This document shows, one piece after another, positions 17,247 to 26,239 of a stretch of DNA of 64,000 nucleotides. The notes beneath the pieces were generated by a model that saw only the letters and a program-made list of their open reading frames with translations, had not been told where the DNA came from and did not search any database. Source of the stretch: Bacillota bacterium (GTDB lineage Bacteria; Bacillota; Clostridia; Lachnospirales; Bianqueaceae); NCBI GenBank assembly GCA_017442735.1, contig JAFRZE010000023.1:1-64000 (forward strand). The letters are read 5' to 3'. Each line of letters begins with the position of its first letter. The first letter of the stretch is position 1. Made by a program: the position numbers and the translations under genes.

Positions 17247-18689
17247 ATGAAGCAGTACGAGCTGTTTATTAACGGCGAATTTATCCCGAATGGCGACCGT
17301 AAAATGATCAATGTCATCAATCCGGCGACGGAAGAAGTGATCTCCCAGGTACCGCAGGCAACGGCGGAAGATGTCGAAGCCGCTGTCAATGCTGCCTATG
17401 AAGCACAGAAATCCTGGGCTAAACTGCCCGCGATCCAAAGAGCCGGTTATCTTCGCGAGCTGGCGAACCTGGTCGCGGAGAATATCGAACTCTTCGCGCA
17501 GACCACCGCTGAGGAAAACGGCAAACTGATCGGCCAGGCAAGAGACGAAGCCGGCTGGCTTCCCGAGTACATCAATTTCTATGCCAACCTGGCACGCCAT
17601 ATCAAAGGTGAGATCATCACCAGCGACCGTCCGAACGAGAATATTTACCTGTATAAGAGACCGATCGGCGTTGTCGCCGGTATCATGCCCTGGAACTTCC
17701 CGCTTTTCCTGATCGGAAGAAAAATGGCTCCCGCCCTGGTCACCGGTAATACCGTCGTCCTGAAACCTTCCAGCGATACCCCGAACGGCTGCTATGAATT
17801 TGCCAAACTCGTAGCAAAGAGCTCCCTGCCGAAGGGCGTCATCAATGTCATCACCGGTTCCGGCGCTGTCGTCGGCGAAGCCCTGGCCGCCAATCCGAAA
17901 GTCGGTATGGTCTCCATGACCGGTTCCACCGAAGCCGGCAGAAAGATCATGAAGACGGCGGCTGACCATATCGCCAAAGTTTCTCTGGAGCTCGGCGGCA
18001 AGGCGCCTGTCATCGTCATGGATGACTGCAAGCTGGATGAGACGGTCAACAACGTATTCGCTTCCCGTTTCATCTACAACGGCCAGGTTTGCAACTGCGC
18101 GGAGCGCATCTATGTCCAGGAAGGCATCGCTCCTAAGTTCATCGAAAAGATGACCGAAAAGATCAAGGCGGCGACCTATGGCGACCCCATCCAGAGCCCC
18201 GATTCCACCATCGGCCCGCAGATCAACAAGAACCAGCAGGATCATATCGACGATCTGGTACAGAAAGCGATCGCGGACGGAGCCACGCTTGTCTGCGGTG
18301 GTAAGAAGGCGACCGTGAACGGCAAGGGCTTCTACTATGAGCCGACGCTGCTGATCAACTGCAAACAGGATATGGCCGTCATGCGGGATGAGATCTTCGG
18401 TCCGGTCATGCCCATCATGACTTTCAAGACGCTGGATGAGGCGATCGAATACGCGAATGACAGTGTCTATGGCCTGACTTCCTCGATCCACACCACCAAC
18501 ACCGATACGATGATGCGCGCGATGAACGAGATCAAATTCGGTGAGACCTATGTCAACCGCGAACACTTCGAAGCCTTCCAGGGCTTCCACGCCGGTGTTC
18601 GTCAGTCCGGCAACGGCGGTGACGATGGTGAGCATGGCCTGGAGGAATTCATGGAGACCCAGGTCTGCTATGTGCAGTATGAAATGTGA
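17247..18689 (+). CDS. aldA: Lactaldehyde/glycolaldehyde dehydrogenase
   Basis: A 480-residue NAD-dependent aldehyde dehydrogenase very similar along its length to the E. coli AldA pattern as I remember it: LELGGKAP with the general-base Glu near 246, NGQVCNCAER with the nucleophile Cys near 281, and a C-terminus reading FEAFQGFHAG. AldA oxidises L-lactaldehyde to L-lactate at the end of L-rhamnose and L-fucose breakdown, and also glycolaldehyde. The alpha-L-rhamnosidase at 32-34 kb fits that role. AAAGGAGG precedes the ATG at 17247. A probable terminator follows. Confidence 0.9.
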   Translation: MKQYELFINGEFIPNGDRKMINVINPATEEVISQVPQATAEDVEAAVNAAYEAQKSWAKLPAIQRAGYLRELANLVAENIELFAQTTAEENGKLIGQARDEAGWLPEYINFYANLARHIKGEIITSDRPNENIYLYKRPIGVVAGIMPWNFPLFLIGRKMAPALVTGNTVVLKPSSDTPNGCYEFAKLVAKSSLPKGVINVITGSGAVVGEALAANPKVGMVSMTGSTEAGRKIMKTAADHIAKVSLELGGKAPVIVMDDCKLDETVNNVFASRFIYNGQVCNCAERIYVQEGIAPKFIEKMTEKIKAATYGDPIQSPDSTIGPQINKNQQDHIDDLVQKAIADGATLVCGGKKATVNGKGFYYEPTLLINCKQDMAVMRDEIFGPVMPIMTFKTLDEAIEYANDSVYGLTSSIHTTNTDTMMRAMNEIKFGETYVNREHFEAFQGFHAGVRQSGNGGDDGEHGLEEFMETQVCYVQYEM

Positions 18690-18715
18690 TCATCCTATGT
18701 AAACTTACTCTCTCC

Positions 18716-18757
18716 TCAAAAAAAGGCGACTCGGTGAAAACCGGGCCGTTCTTTTTT
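18716..18757. terminator. Probable bidirectional terminator after aldA
   Basis: A run of A, then CTCGGT, GAAA loop and ACCGGG, then TTCTTTTTT. The stem is modest with internal mismatches. It also lies downstream of the minus-strand pseudogene. Confidence 0.5.
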
Positions 18758-18768
18758 GTGAGAATTTG

Positions 18769-19053
18769 TTATTCGATTACGAGTCTGTCAGCGCTCTCCA
18801 GCATGAAATCGCTCCACTCGTTGCCGATACCCGGCTCATCCGGAATGCTCAGATATCCGTTCTTACAGTCATAATGCTTGACCGTCAGCGCGCGAAGGTC
18901 CGGGAACAGGGTATTGATATGCTGTTCATGGATCACAAAGTTGGGGATGCAAGCTTCCAGGATCGCCGAAGGAGGCGTCAGAAGGTGGGTCGAACAGGTG
19001 TGGATAAAAGAAGGACTTTTGTAATCTTCATATACTTCACCTCCTGTGTTTAA
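18769..19053 (-). pseudogene. C-terminal fragment of an enolase-superfamily sugar-acid dehydratase
   Basis: The minus strand encodes an ~85-residue stretch reading FIHTCSTHLL, ACIPNFVIHEQH, NGYLSIPDEPGIGNE. This is the pattern of the last quarter of mandelate racemase/muconate-lactonizing-type dehydratases (about 380 residues when whole). The N-terminal capping domain and metal-binding barrel are absent, and the sialidase-like gene ends immediately upstream. It is therefore a gene remnant, probably from a sugar-acid pathway like those nearby. Confidence 0.6.
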
Positions 19054-19054
19054 A

Positions 19055-20149
19055 TCAGAACACATTTCTGGTGGTCTTTTCCGTCACCGGCAGTTCGATA
19101 TCTTCCGGGTAGAAGCTGTAACCTCGAATGAAGGCTTTGTCGGCGTCATCTTTCAGGTAATTCACTACATAGATCTCTCCGTCCGCGAACTGGGTCCAGC
19201 CGGTATAGCCGATATCCGGCGAGGGATTGCGGTCATAGTCCAGCGGCATGATCCGGCATCGCTGGTTTTTCCGTTCGGTCTCCTTCAGCTGGTCTTCCCG
19301 CAGAAACGCCGCGAACATATTCTGGGCACCGCCGGAAATATAACGATAGGTCACCATGATCCTGCCGTCATTCAGATAGCCGGCCACCGGCCGATGACCG
19401 CAGTCCATGGGCGTCTCATAAACCGGCGTCCAGGTTTCACCGTGATCGAAGGATAGCGTTTTCAGAACATCCACGCCGATCCCGGAATTCTCTCGAAGGA
19501 AGCCGACCAGCGTCCCGTCCCGCATTTCCAGGATGGATATCTCACAAAGGTTATATCTGGGATCCGCTGCCACTGTCACCCGGTCCGACCAGGTCTTTCC
19601 ATGGTCATCGGAATACCAGAGATACTGCCGCAGCTTGCCTCTGGAGCCATCGGCGCCTCCGTTTTTCCCTTTACCTATCTCCTCCGCATCTGTCGGTTGT
19701 GATTCAAAATGGGCCGCGATGAGGATTCGCCCGGTGGATAACTCCTGGATCTTGTCCGGCACGATCCCACAGAAAGGCAGGATCTCTGGCCCTTCAAAAT
19801 GCTGTCCTTCGCTGTCGCCTCGCCAGATATACTGCTCCGCCTTTCTTCCTTTTTCCAGATAGGTGACCATCGTACAGATCACGAGCATCGTTCCATCCCG
19901 CAGCAGCGAAATGCGCGGACAGTCCAGAAAAGCTTTTCGGGTACCCGGCTCCGAAAGCGGTCGTTTCGGGCTCCATGTCCGGCCGCGGTCGAGGCTTTCC
20001 GTGATCATGACCCGCGCGTTCGTACGGTCGAGATGATGCTCGCACTCATTGAAGACACAGATCAGCTTGCCGCTTTTTGTCTGCACGATATCCGGAAATG
20101 CCTCGTAAATGGAATCATCCCGGCTGACATTGAATTTCTGTATCGCCAT
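19055..20149 (-). CDS. Sialidase-like (BNR/Asp-box) beta-propeller protein
   Basis: A 364-residue protein with at least three Asp boxes (SLDRGRTW, SDDHGKTW, SFDHGETW), the hallmark of six-bladed sialidase-type propellers. Proteins of this size without signal peptide occur in sugar-catabolism operons, as exo-sialidases or related glycosidases. The arginine triad of true sialidases cannot be assigned with certainty by eye. A longer upstream reading exists, but AAGGA before the ATG at 20149 and homology from AIQKFNV onward support this start. It follows the esterase gene by 28 bp on the same strand. Confidence 0.75.
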   Translation of the reverse strand: MAIQKFNVSRDDSIYEAFPDIVQTKSGKLICVFNECEHHLDRTNARVMITESLDRGRTWSPKRPLSEPGTRKAFLDCPRISLLRDGTMLVICTMVTYLEKGRKAEQYIWRGDSEGQHFEGPEILPFCGIVPDKIQELSTGRILIAAHFESQPTDAEEIGKGKNGGADGSRGKLRQYLWYSDDHGKTWSDRVTVAADPRYNLCEISILEMRDGTLVGFLRENSGIGVDVLKTLSFDHGETWTPVYETPMDCGHRPVAGYLNDGRIMVTYRYISGGAQNMFAAFLREDQLKETERKNQRCRIMPLDYDRNPSPDIGYTGWTQFADGEIYVVNYLKDDADKAFIRGYSFYPEDIELPVTEKTTRNVF

Positions 20150-20177
20150 ATCTTGTTTCCTTATCGCCCGATAAAGC

Positions 20178-21077
20178 TTACAGGCTCTCGATGAACGCGA
20201 ATGTCTTCGCGATGGACTTTCTGGCTTCCGGCAGCATGTTCGGGAGCATCTGGAACGCGTGACAGACGCCCTTGGCGACGTCCAGCTCGGTCTTATGCCC
20301 CGCACGCATCAGCTTTTCATAAAGTACCCGGGAATCATCATAGAGCGTTTCGGCGTCTGATACGGAAATGAAGATCGGCGCGATCCCCGTATAATCCGCC
20401 ATGATGGGCGAAGCGATGGGATCGAGCATGTCCTCTTCCGTTGTGTCCGCTCCGAAGACAGGTTCGGCAAGGCTTTTGGAAACGGCGTCTTTCAGCATGG
20501 TATCCGTCTTGATATTGTCAAAGTGTGAAGGGTAGTGGCCCGCCTGACGCACACAGGGCGAATAGGTCGCGACAGCCTTGGGCTGACCAAGTCCTTCCTG
20601 CCGGCAGAGTAGCGCCAGAGACAGCACCAGCGTTCCGCCCGCGCTTTCACCCATGAAGATCACGTCGGAAAGAGAAATACCCAGCTCCTCGAGGCCTTTA
20701 CAGCCAGCGAGGACGTCTTCCGGCATGGCCGGCCATTTGTTTTCCGGTGCCAGTCGGTAGTCCACACTGATCACGTTGTATCCACACTTGTCCGCAATAT
20801 ACAGTGTGATCGCCCGACGCTCCTTCGCGCTGCCGGTCGTGAAACCGCCGCCGTGGATATAGAAGACCCAGCCTTTGTCATTGCCGGGTTTCGTCGTCCG
20901 CTCCGCGTGCTGGCCTCCGACCGTGATCTCTTCCAGTATCACGCCGGCCGGCGTTTTAGGCGGTTTCCTTTCGGCATTTCTCGCTCTTTCGGCCACGTAA
21001 TCGTGCTCCGTTCCCGGTGGATCGCCTGGGATCTTCGCAAACAGTTTGTTCAGCATGATCGCTTGTAGACTTGGCAT
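20178..21077 (-). CDS. Alpha/beta-hydrolase, hormone-sensitive lipase family
   Basis: A 299-residue esterase. The HSL-family oxyanion motif YIHGGGF is near residue 75, the nucleophile motif GESAGG near 148, and DAETLYDD plus CHAF supply the catalytic Asp and His near the end. It should hydrolyse short-chain esters, perhaps acetylated sugars. AGGAGG precedes the ATG at 21077; the longer in-frame upstream extension reads like non-coding DNA. It lies upstream of the sialidase-like gene in what appears to be one operon. Confidence 0.85.
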   Translation of the reverse strand: MPSLQAIMLNKLFAKIPGDPPGTEHDYVAERARNAERKPPKTPAGVILEEITVGGQHAERTTKPGNDKGWVFYIHGGGFTTGSAKERRAITLYIADKCGYNVISVDYRLAPENKWPAMPEDVLAGCKGLEELGISLSDVIFMGESAGGTLVLSLALLCRQEGLGQPKAVATYSPCVRQAGHYPSHFDNIKTDTMLKDAVSKSLAEPVFGADTTEEDMLDPIASPIMADYTGIAPIFISVSDAETLYDDSRVLYEKLMRAGHKTELDVAKGVCHAFQMLPNMLPEARKSIAKTFAFIESL

Positions 21078-21112
21078 CGTTCGTCCTCCTGATATATGAA
21101 AATATTGTAGGA

Positions 21113-21577
21113 TCAGAGTCTCCGGATTGGGAAGAACATATAGCCTTTCCCTGTCCGTGGATCGGAGAAATCGTGCACCGCGCCGGCCAGCGAAAGATGG
21201 TTTTCTTCCATATACCGAATCATCTCGGTAAAGGTTTCGGGGCCTTCGTTTTCTACCCGAAGAAACTCGTATCCCGGGACCACCCATTTTGTCCAGCCTT
21301 CCGGCGCTTCCGCACCATCACGGCACTCAGCTCCGGCCAGATAGAGTCCTCGGCTGAATCCCTCTCCCCATGGCTGGAAGGAGCGTGTCGGATCACTCAT
21401 CGCTCCCCAGATACCGATCAGATTGCCCTGCTCGTCTCTCTTTGCAAGCGCCTCGATCTGATCAAAATGTTCATTTGCGTCCTGCCACAAAGCCTGAATA
21501 AATCCCGGCCCGTCCGCGGTCGAACCTTCTTTGCCGATGACCGTAAAGGATTCTTTGATCATTTTTTCGATTTTCAT
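21113..21577 (-). CDS. GyrI-like small-molecule-binding domain protein
   Basis: A 154-residue protein with the GyrI-like/SOUL fold pattern (MKIEKMIKESFTVIGKEG at the start, then GLYLAGAECRDG, and a terminal TGKGYMFFPIR). Stand-alone GyrI-like proteins bind hydrophobic small molecules or act as hydrolases of such compounds. The start overlaps the stop of the upstream AraC-GyrI gene by four bases, so it is translationally coupled to a regulator that carries the same type of domain. Confidence 0.75.
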   Translation of the reverse strand: MKIEKMIKESFTVIGKEGSTADGPGFIQALWQDANEHFDQIEALAKRDEQGNLIGIWGAMSDPTRSFQPWGEGFSRGLYLAGAECRDGAEAPEGWTKWVVPGYEFLRVENEGPETFTEMIRYMEENHLSLAGAVHDFSDPRTGKGYMFFPIRRL

Positions 21578-22467
21578 CTCTCAGCCCTCTTCCTCACAGG
21601 GATCCAGATAGCGCTTCGATAGTTCCTGTCTGTCGTATCGCCGGCGTCATACCATTCGACCGTTGTATTCCCACAGAGTTCATATTCCGGGTTTCCGGGC
21701 AGCCATTCCCTGTAGATCCGGGTATTCAGATCCTGGAATGTCTCCGGCAAAGGGCCGACGCAGCTGAACACCGCCCAGTCGGCTTTCGGCACTTCATATA
21801 GTACCATGTCTTCCGGGGCCTCGCCGCCTTTATACTCTCCGGCGATAATATACCGGAACCTGTCACCTTTGATATCATCGATGCAGACCGCGTATTCGCC
21901 GATGCGGTTGTCGATGATCGCTCTTTCTTCCGCGCATGCCGGCTCTTTCCCGGAAAAGATCCCGTCCGCGAACTTCTCAAAATAAACACCCCAGAACTTC
22001 GGGACCTCCTGATATGATGTCTCGGAATCAAACTCCTTCTGATAACCGATCACAGTAAATGGATCCATTGTCATGATCCTGCAGTCCATTTGACTACCTC
22101 CCTGAACGTTGATTTCGATTCTCAAGGGAAGAAATGTCCGGATCGCCGCTCCACCCTGTGCCTGCACGGGTGTTACGCCATGGAACCGGGAGAATGCTTT
22201 CGAGAAGCTTTCCGGCGTCTCATACCCGTACTTCAGTGCTATATCGATGACTTTTTCTTTCGTATCCTTCAGATCCAGCGCGGCCTTGTAAAGTCTGCGG
22301 CTGCGGATATATTCACCGATCCCGTATCCGGTCATCAGCGAAAACCCTTTCTGAAGGAAGAACGACGAAAGATACACCTGATCCGCGACATCCTGCGCAC
22401 TGATGTCCTCTTCCAGGTGTTCTTCCATGAAGTCGATCGCGCTTCTGATACTGGTAAGCCACTCCAT
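21574..22467 (-). CDS. AraC-family regulator with C-terminal GyrI-like effector domain
   Basis: A 297-residue regulator. Two helix-turn-helix motifs occupy residues 1-105 (SAQDVADQVYLSSFFLQKGF and DIALKYGYETPESFSKAFSRF, then HGVTPVQAQ). Residues about 125-297 form a GyrI-like ligand domain starting MDCRIMTMDPFTVIGYQ. This is the Rob/BmrR-type layout, usually responding to drugs or lipophilic compounds. GGGAGG precedes the start. It is coupled to the single-domain GyrI gene downstream. Confidence 0.88.
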   Translation of the reverse strand: MEWLTSIRSAIDFMEEHLEEDISAQDVADQVYLSSFFLQKGFSLMTGYGIGEYIRSRRLYKAALDLKDTKEKVIDIALKYGYETPESFSKAFSRFHGVTPVQAQGGAAIRTFLPLRIEINVQGGSQMDCRIMTMDPFTVIGYQKEFDSETSYQEVPKFWGVYFEKFADGIFSGKEPACAEERAIIDNRIGEYAVCIDDIKGDRFRYIIAGEYKGGEAPEDMVLYEVPKADWAVFSCVGPLPETFQDLNTRIYREWLPGNPEYELCGNTTVEWYDAGDTTDRNYRSAIWIPVRKRAER

Positions 22468-22550
22468 GAAAAATCTCCCTCCCTTGATGGATTCAGTATA
22501 GTCTCCTGGATAACGGTTTTCCTGTCATTTTCTGTCCGGTTTTGTCCGGT

Positions 22551-23963
22551 TCAGAGCGTCACGCCGTCCTTGAAGATGGCGATCTGCCGGCATCCGTTTA
22601 TTTCATTCTTCGCGCTTTTTCCGTCCGCTGTTTCCATGATCAACCGGACGAGCTCCTCATCCGAGCCGACCTGGGCGTCGAAGTCGATCCAGCTTCGCTT
22701 CTTCTCCGCCAGCACGGTATTCGTCGCGATCTTGAGCGTCGGCACCGGCGCGCCGAGCGGCGTCCCCCGGCCGGTCGTAAACAGGATCAGGTGACAGCCG
22801 GCCGCGGTCAGATTCGTGGTAGAAACGATGTCGTTTCCCGGTCCCCAGAGAAGATTCAGCCCACTTTTCCTGACCGGCTCGCCAAGCGCCAGTACATCGG
22901 CGACTGGCGCGCTGCCGCCTTTCTGTACACAGCCCAGGGATTTCTCCTCCAGGGTCGTAATGCCGCCGGCTTTATTACCAGGCGAAGGATTCTCTCCTAC
23001 CGGCTGGCCATGGGATATATAGTAAGCCTTAAAATCATTGATCAGACTGACTGCTTTTTGGAATATCGGCTCGCTGATGCAGCGATCCATCAGGATTTGC
23101 TCCGCGCCGAACATCTCCGGTACTTCGGTCAATACGCAGGAAGCGCCCATCTTTGTAAAATAATCTGTGATCCGGCCGACCATCGGGTTGGCGGTGATCC
23201 CGGAAAGTCCGTCACTGCCGCCGCATTTCAGACCTATGACAAGCCGGGATACCGGTACCTTTTCCCGCCTGTCCTCTTTCGCTTTCTCCTGTAGTTCGCA
23301 TACCAGACGGATGCCTTCTTCGATCTCGTCTCCGACGTCCTGGGCATTCAGGAACCGAACGCGGGAAAGGTCAGCGACTACGGTCTCGTCGATGCTTTGT
23401 TCCAGCATCTTTTTTAGTTCGCTGATCTGATTGTTTTCACATCCAAGACCCAATACCAGTACGCCGCCGGCATTCGGATGGCGGATCAGTCCGCAGAGCG
23501 TTTTCTGCGTATAACTATGATCATCTCCCAGCTGTGAGCAGCCATAGGGATGCGGAAAGGCCAGCGCACCTGTCGCTTCGGCGATTTTTTCCGCGATCTG
23601 GTCGACGCAGCCCACGGTAGGGATGATCCAGATATCGTTACGGATGCCGATCCGTCCGTCCGGGCGGACATAAGCGTTGATAGTGGGAACGGCGGTCTCG
23701 GCCGGATGAAACTGATCGGCCGGATGATAGGTGTATTCCATATGCGGCGCGATCTGACTTTTCAGATTGTGAGTGTGCACATGCTCACCGGCCGTGATAT
23801 CTCTCGTCGCGACGCCGATCGGGAATCCGTACTTGATGACTTCTTCGCCTTGCCGGATATCCCTGACAGCGTATTTGTGACCGTTTTCGAGATCGACCGC
23901 CACGTTGTCCAACGGGTGGATCCGCGTCATTGACGCATCTGGCTGGTTCATGTCATTGCCCAT
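22551..23963 (-). CDS. uxaA: Altronate dehydratase
   Basis: A 470-residue UxaA-type dehydratase, converting D-altronate to 2-keto-3-deoxygluconate in galacturonate catabolism. The N-terminal SAF domain (about 12-90: IHPLDNVAVDLENGH, then HVHTHNLKS) and the large catalytic domain (RNDIWIIPTVGCVDQIAEKIAE, HPYGCSQLGDDH, LGLGCENNQI, GLKCGGSDGLSGI) are present in order, so the gene is complete. AAGGAGG fits the ATG at 23963, which overlaps the end of uxaB by 16 bases. It is the last gene of the surE-dehydrogenase-amidohydrolase-uxaB-uxaA operon. Confidence 0.92.
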   Translation of the reverse strand: MGNDMNQPDASMTRIHPLDNVAVDLENGHKYAVRDIRQGEEVIKYGFPIGVATRDITAGEHVHTHNLKSQIAPHMEYTYHPADQFHPAETAVPTINAYVRPDGRIGIRNDIWIIPTVGCVDQIAEKIAEATGALAFPHPYGCSQLGDDHSYTQKTLCGLIRHPNAGGVLVLGLGCENNQISELKKMLEQSIDETVVADLSRVRFLNAQDVGDEIEEGIRLVCELQEKAKEDRREKVPVSRLVIGLKCGGSDGLSGITANPMVGRITDYFTKMGASCVLTEVPEMFGAEQILMDRCISEPIFQKAVSLINDFKAYYISHGQPVGENPSPGNKAGGITTLEEKSLGCVQKGGSAPVADVLALGEPVRKSGLNLLWGPGNDIVSTTNLTAAGCHLILFTTGRGTPLGAPVPTLKIATNTVLAEKKRSWIDFDAQVGSDEELVRLIMETADGKSAKNEINGCRQIAIFKDGVTL

Positions 23964-25345
23964 ATGAAGGCCTCCTTGAGTTTTCCTGCAGCGATCATAT
24001 CATATGCTGTTTTCACATCCTCCAGCATGTCTTCGAGCGAAGCGCCCCAGAGGCTGCTTTGGACGATCTCTTCCACGGAATGTTCGCGGATAAAGGCTAT
24101 CTGTGCCGGATCGTCCTGCGGCTTATCGGTCTTGTAGAAGCGGATCAGTGCCGCCAGCGAGAAAGCGGCAGCTTTTGGGAAATATCCGTTCTTCTGCCGG
24201 CAGTCGATCGCTGTCGGCAGGACACGAACGCTGAACTTACTGATCGAATTGAGCGCGATGGATCTCAGCTGATGGTGGATGAAGGGGTTCGCGAACCGTT
24301 CCAGAACCGCTTCGGCGAAAGCAAGATCATCAGGATGGGCGGCAGTTTTCCCTTCCTCTACTGAGGAAGAAGTGTCTGACTGATACGCATGCAGCAGCGG
24401 AACAGCATAAGTGAAGAGATAGTGCTTCAGAAATGCGCTGACCGTTTCATCCTCCAGGCATTCGCCCACGGTTTCCAGTCCGTAAAGCAGGGCCGGGAAA
24501 ACCATCGATGTATGGGCTCCGTTCAGGATCCGCACCTTGCGTTTTTTGATCGGGGCGATATCTTTGGTCCAGATGACATTCAGGCCTGCCGCCTTGAGCG
24601 GCAGCTCACTTTCAAAGTTTCCTTCGATCGCCCAGAGATGATAGGGTTCCGCCGTATCGATCAGCTGATCGTCCCATCCGATCTGCCGGCAGATGGCAGC
24701 CGCCTCTTCCTTTGGATAGCCGGTGACGATCCGGTCTACCAGCGTGTTCGCGAAGGTATTCTCTTTCTCGATCCAGCCCTTGAAGTCGTCTCCAAGCTCC
24801 CAGAGCTTGGCGTACTGCAGGACACAGTTCTTCAGTTCATCTGCATTATTGTCGATCAGTTCACATGGCAACAGGATAAAGCCCGGCAATCCGCTTTCAA
24901 AGCGCGCGTACAAAAGCTGTGTCAGCTTGCCCGGGAACGAGAGTGCCGGGCGATCGGTGAATTTACAGTTTTCATCAAAGACGATGCCCGCTTCTGTCGT
25001 GTTGGAAATGATAAACTTAAGATCCTTCTGTCGTGCCAGGCGGAGAAAAGCTTCAACGTCCTGGTAAGGGTCGATCGTCCGGCTGATGGAATGGATCTCT
25101 CTCATTCTTGAGACTGCCTGTCCGTTCTCGATCCCGCGCAGGATCAGGTTATAAACGCCGTGCTGCGTTGTGAGCTTTCGGAACGCACTGGGCTCCTGCT
25201 CCGCGGAGTCTTTTCGCTCCGGCCGGGGCTTCACGACGACAATGCTGCCGTCATACAGGCCTTTTCGGTTCAAAATGTCGATAAAATCATCGACGAAGCC
25301 CCTAAGGAAGTTCCCTTCGCCAAACTGAATGATCGTTTCTCTCAT
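23948..25345 (-). CDS. uxaB: Tagaturonate reductase (altronate oxidoreductase)
   Basis: A mannitol-dehydrogenase-family enzyme of 465 residues, reducing D-tagaturonate to D-altronate with NADH. The start IIQFGEGNFLRGFVDDFID is typical of UxaB, and KVRILNGAHTSMVFPALL is the family catalytic lysine-asparagine-histidine segment. It precedes uxaA, giving two consecutive steps of the isomerase pathway. The uronate isomerase uxaC and 2-keto-3-deoxygluconate kinase and aldolase are not in the window. An ATG 12 bases upstream lacks a site; GAGG fits the ATG at 25345. Confidence 0.92.
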   Translation of the reverse strand: MRETIIQFGEGNFLRGFVDDFIDILNRKGLYDGSIVVVKPRPERKDSAEQEPSAFRKLTTQHGVYNLILRGIENGQAVSRMREIHSISRTIDPYQDVEAFLRLARQKDLKFIISNTTEAGIVFDENCKFTDRPALSFPGKLTQLLYARFESGLPGFILLPCELIDNNADELKNCVLQYAKLWELGDDFKGWIEKENTFANTLVDRIVTGYPKEEAAAICRQIGWDDQLIDTAEPYHLWAIEGNFESELPLKAAGLNVIWTKDIAPIKKRKVRILNGAHTSMVFPALLYGLETVGECLEDETVSAFLKHYLFTYAVPLLHAYQSDTSSSVEEGKTAAHPDDLAFAEAVLERFANPFIHHQLRSIALNSISKFSVRVLPTAIDCRQKNGYFPKAAAFSLAALIRFYKTDKPQDDPAQIAFIREHSVEEIVQSSLWGASLEDMLEDVKTAYDMIAAGKLKEAFIWAMT

Positions 25346-25369
25346 GGTTTGCCTCATTTACATGTCTTA

Positions 25370-26239
25370 TCACAGCATGTTCCGGATGACCGGCAGCTCG
25401 GGCAGGGCGTCGAAGCCGTAGAAATCCCGCGCGTTCGAGAAGAGGAATGCCTCTTTTTCCGCCTCGGACAGTTCCGGTGACTTCAGGATAAAGTCGAAGC
25501 TCATTTTGTAGGTGATCTCCACCATCGTCCGCGGATAATCGCTGCCCCACATAAGCTTGTCCATACCGCAGATGTCTGCTGCCTCGCGGATCGCGCGAAT
25601 GGCAGACGGGTAAGGATAGAATTCTTCGTTGAAGAGCCAGGTGATCCCACCGCTTTCCACAAAAACGTTCGGCAGGCGGGCCAGTCGGATCTGTTCCTGC
25701 CAGTCGGGCATGGTGACCATTCCAAAGTGGCCTATGGCGATCCGAAGATCCGGCAGCTGCTCGGCGATCTCCCGAAGCTCCCCCGTCTGCTCCGTACCGT
25801 CCGCGAGCTCGATCGCCACAAACTTGCCGGCATCCCGCGCGGCCTCGAAGACAGGAAAGAGTTTCAGAAGTCCCGGCGTTTTCAGCTTGCAGGCACAGAT
25901 CTTGATCCCGTCAAAACCGTCCAGGGTATAGGGTTCACCTTCATCAAAGAAAGCGCAGATCTTCAGGCGGTCCGGGAACTTCGCCTTGGCCGCGCGGAAA
26001 TACTCATCCTGCCGTCCGTCCATCACCTCGCCCATGATCACCGCGCCGTTCACGCCGGCGTAGTTCATGTTCGCGATTAGCATCTCAGGTGAATTCTCGC
26101 CGGTCAGCATATAGGGCGGCATCATCTGACGGATCTCGCCGCCAAAGTCTGACAGCCCGTCCCGCAGCGAGCGCACCGGCCGGTTTTCCCGTCGTCCCGT
26201 CTGGGCTTTCCACAGATGAACATGCGCGTCAATGATCAT
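25370..26239 (-). CDS. Amidohydrolase family 2 (TIM-barrel) protein
   Basis: A 289-residue metal-dependent hydrolase. The N-terminal MIIDAHVHLWK supplies the HxH ligands (residues 6-8), GHFGM provides a further His, and LMWGSDYPRTM contains the conserved Asp. Members hydrolyse lactones or decarboxylate acids; in a sugar-acid operon a sugar-lactonase role is plausible but inferred. Its stop is shortly before uxaB and its start overlaps the stop of the dehydrogenase gene by four bases. Confidence 0.82.
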   Translation of the reverse strand: MIIDAHVHLWKAQTGRRENRPVRSLRDGLSDFGGEIRQMMPPYMLTGENSPEMLIANMNYAGVNGAVIMGEVMDGRQDEYFRAAKAKFPDRLKICAFFDEGEPYTLDGFDGIKICACKLKTPGLLKLFPVFEAARDAGKFVAIELADGTEQTGELREIAEQLPDLRIAIGHFGMVTMPDWQEQIRLARLPNVFVESGGITWLFNEEFYPYPSAIRAIREAADICGMDKLMWGSDYPRTMVEITYKMSFDFILKSPELSEAEKEAFLFSNARDFYGFDALPELPVIRNML

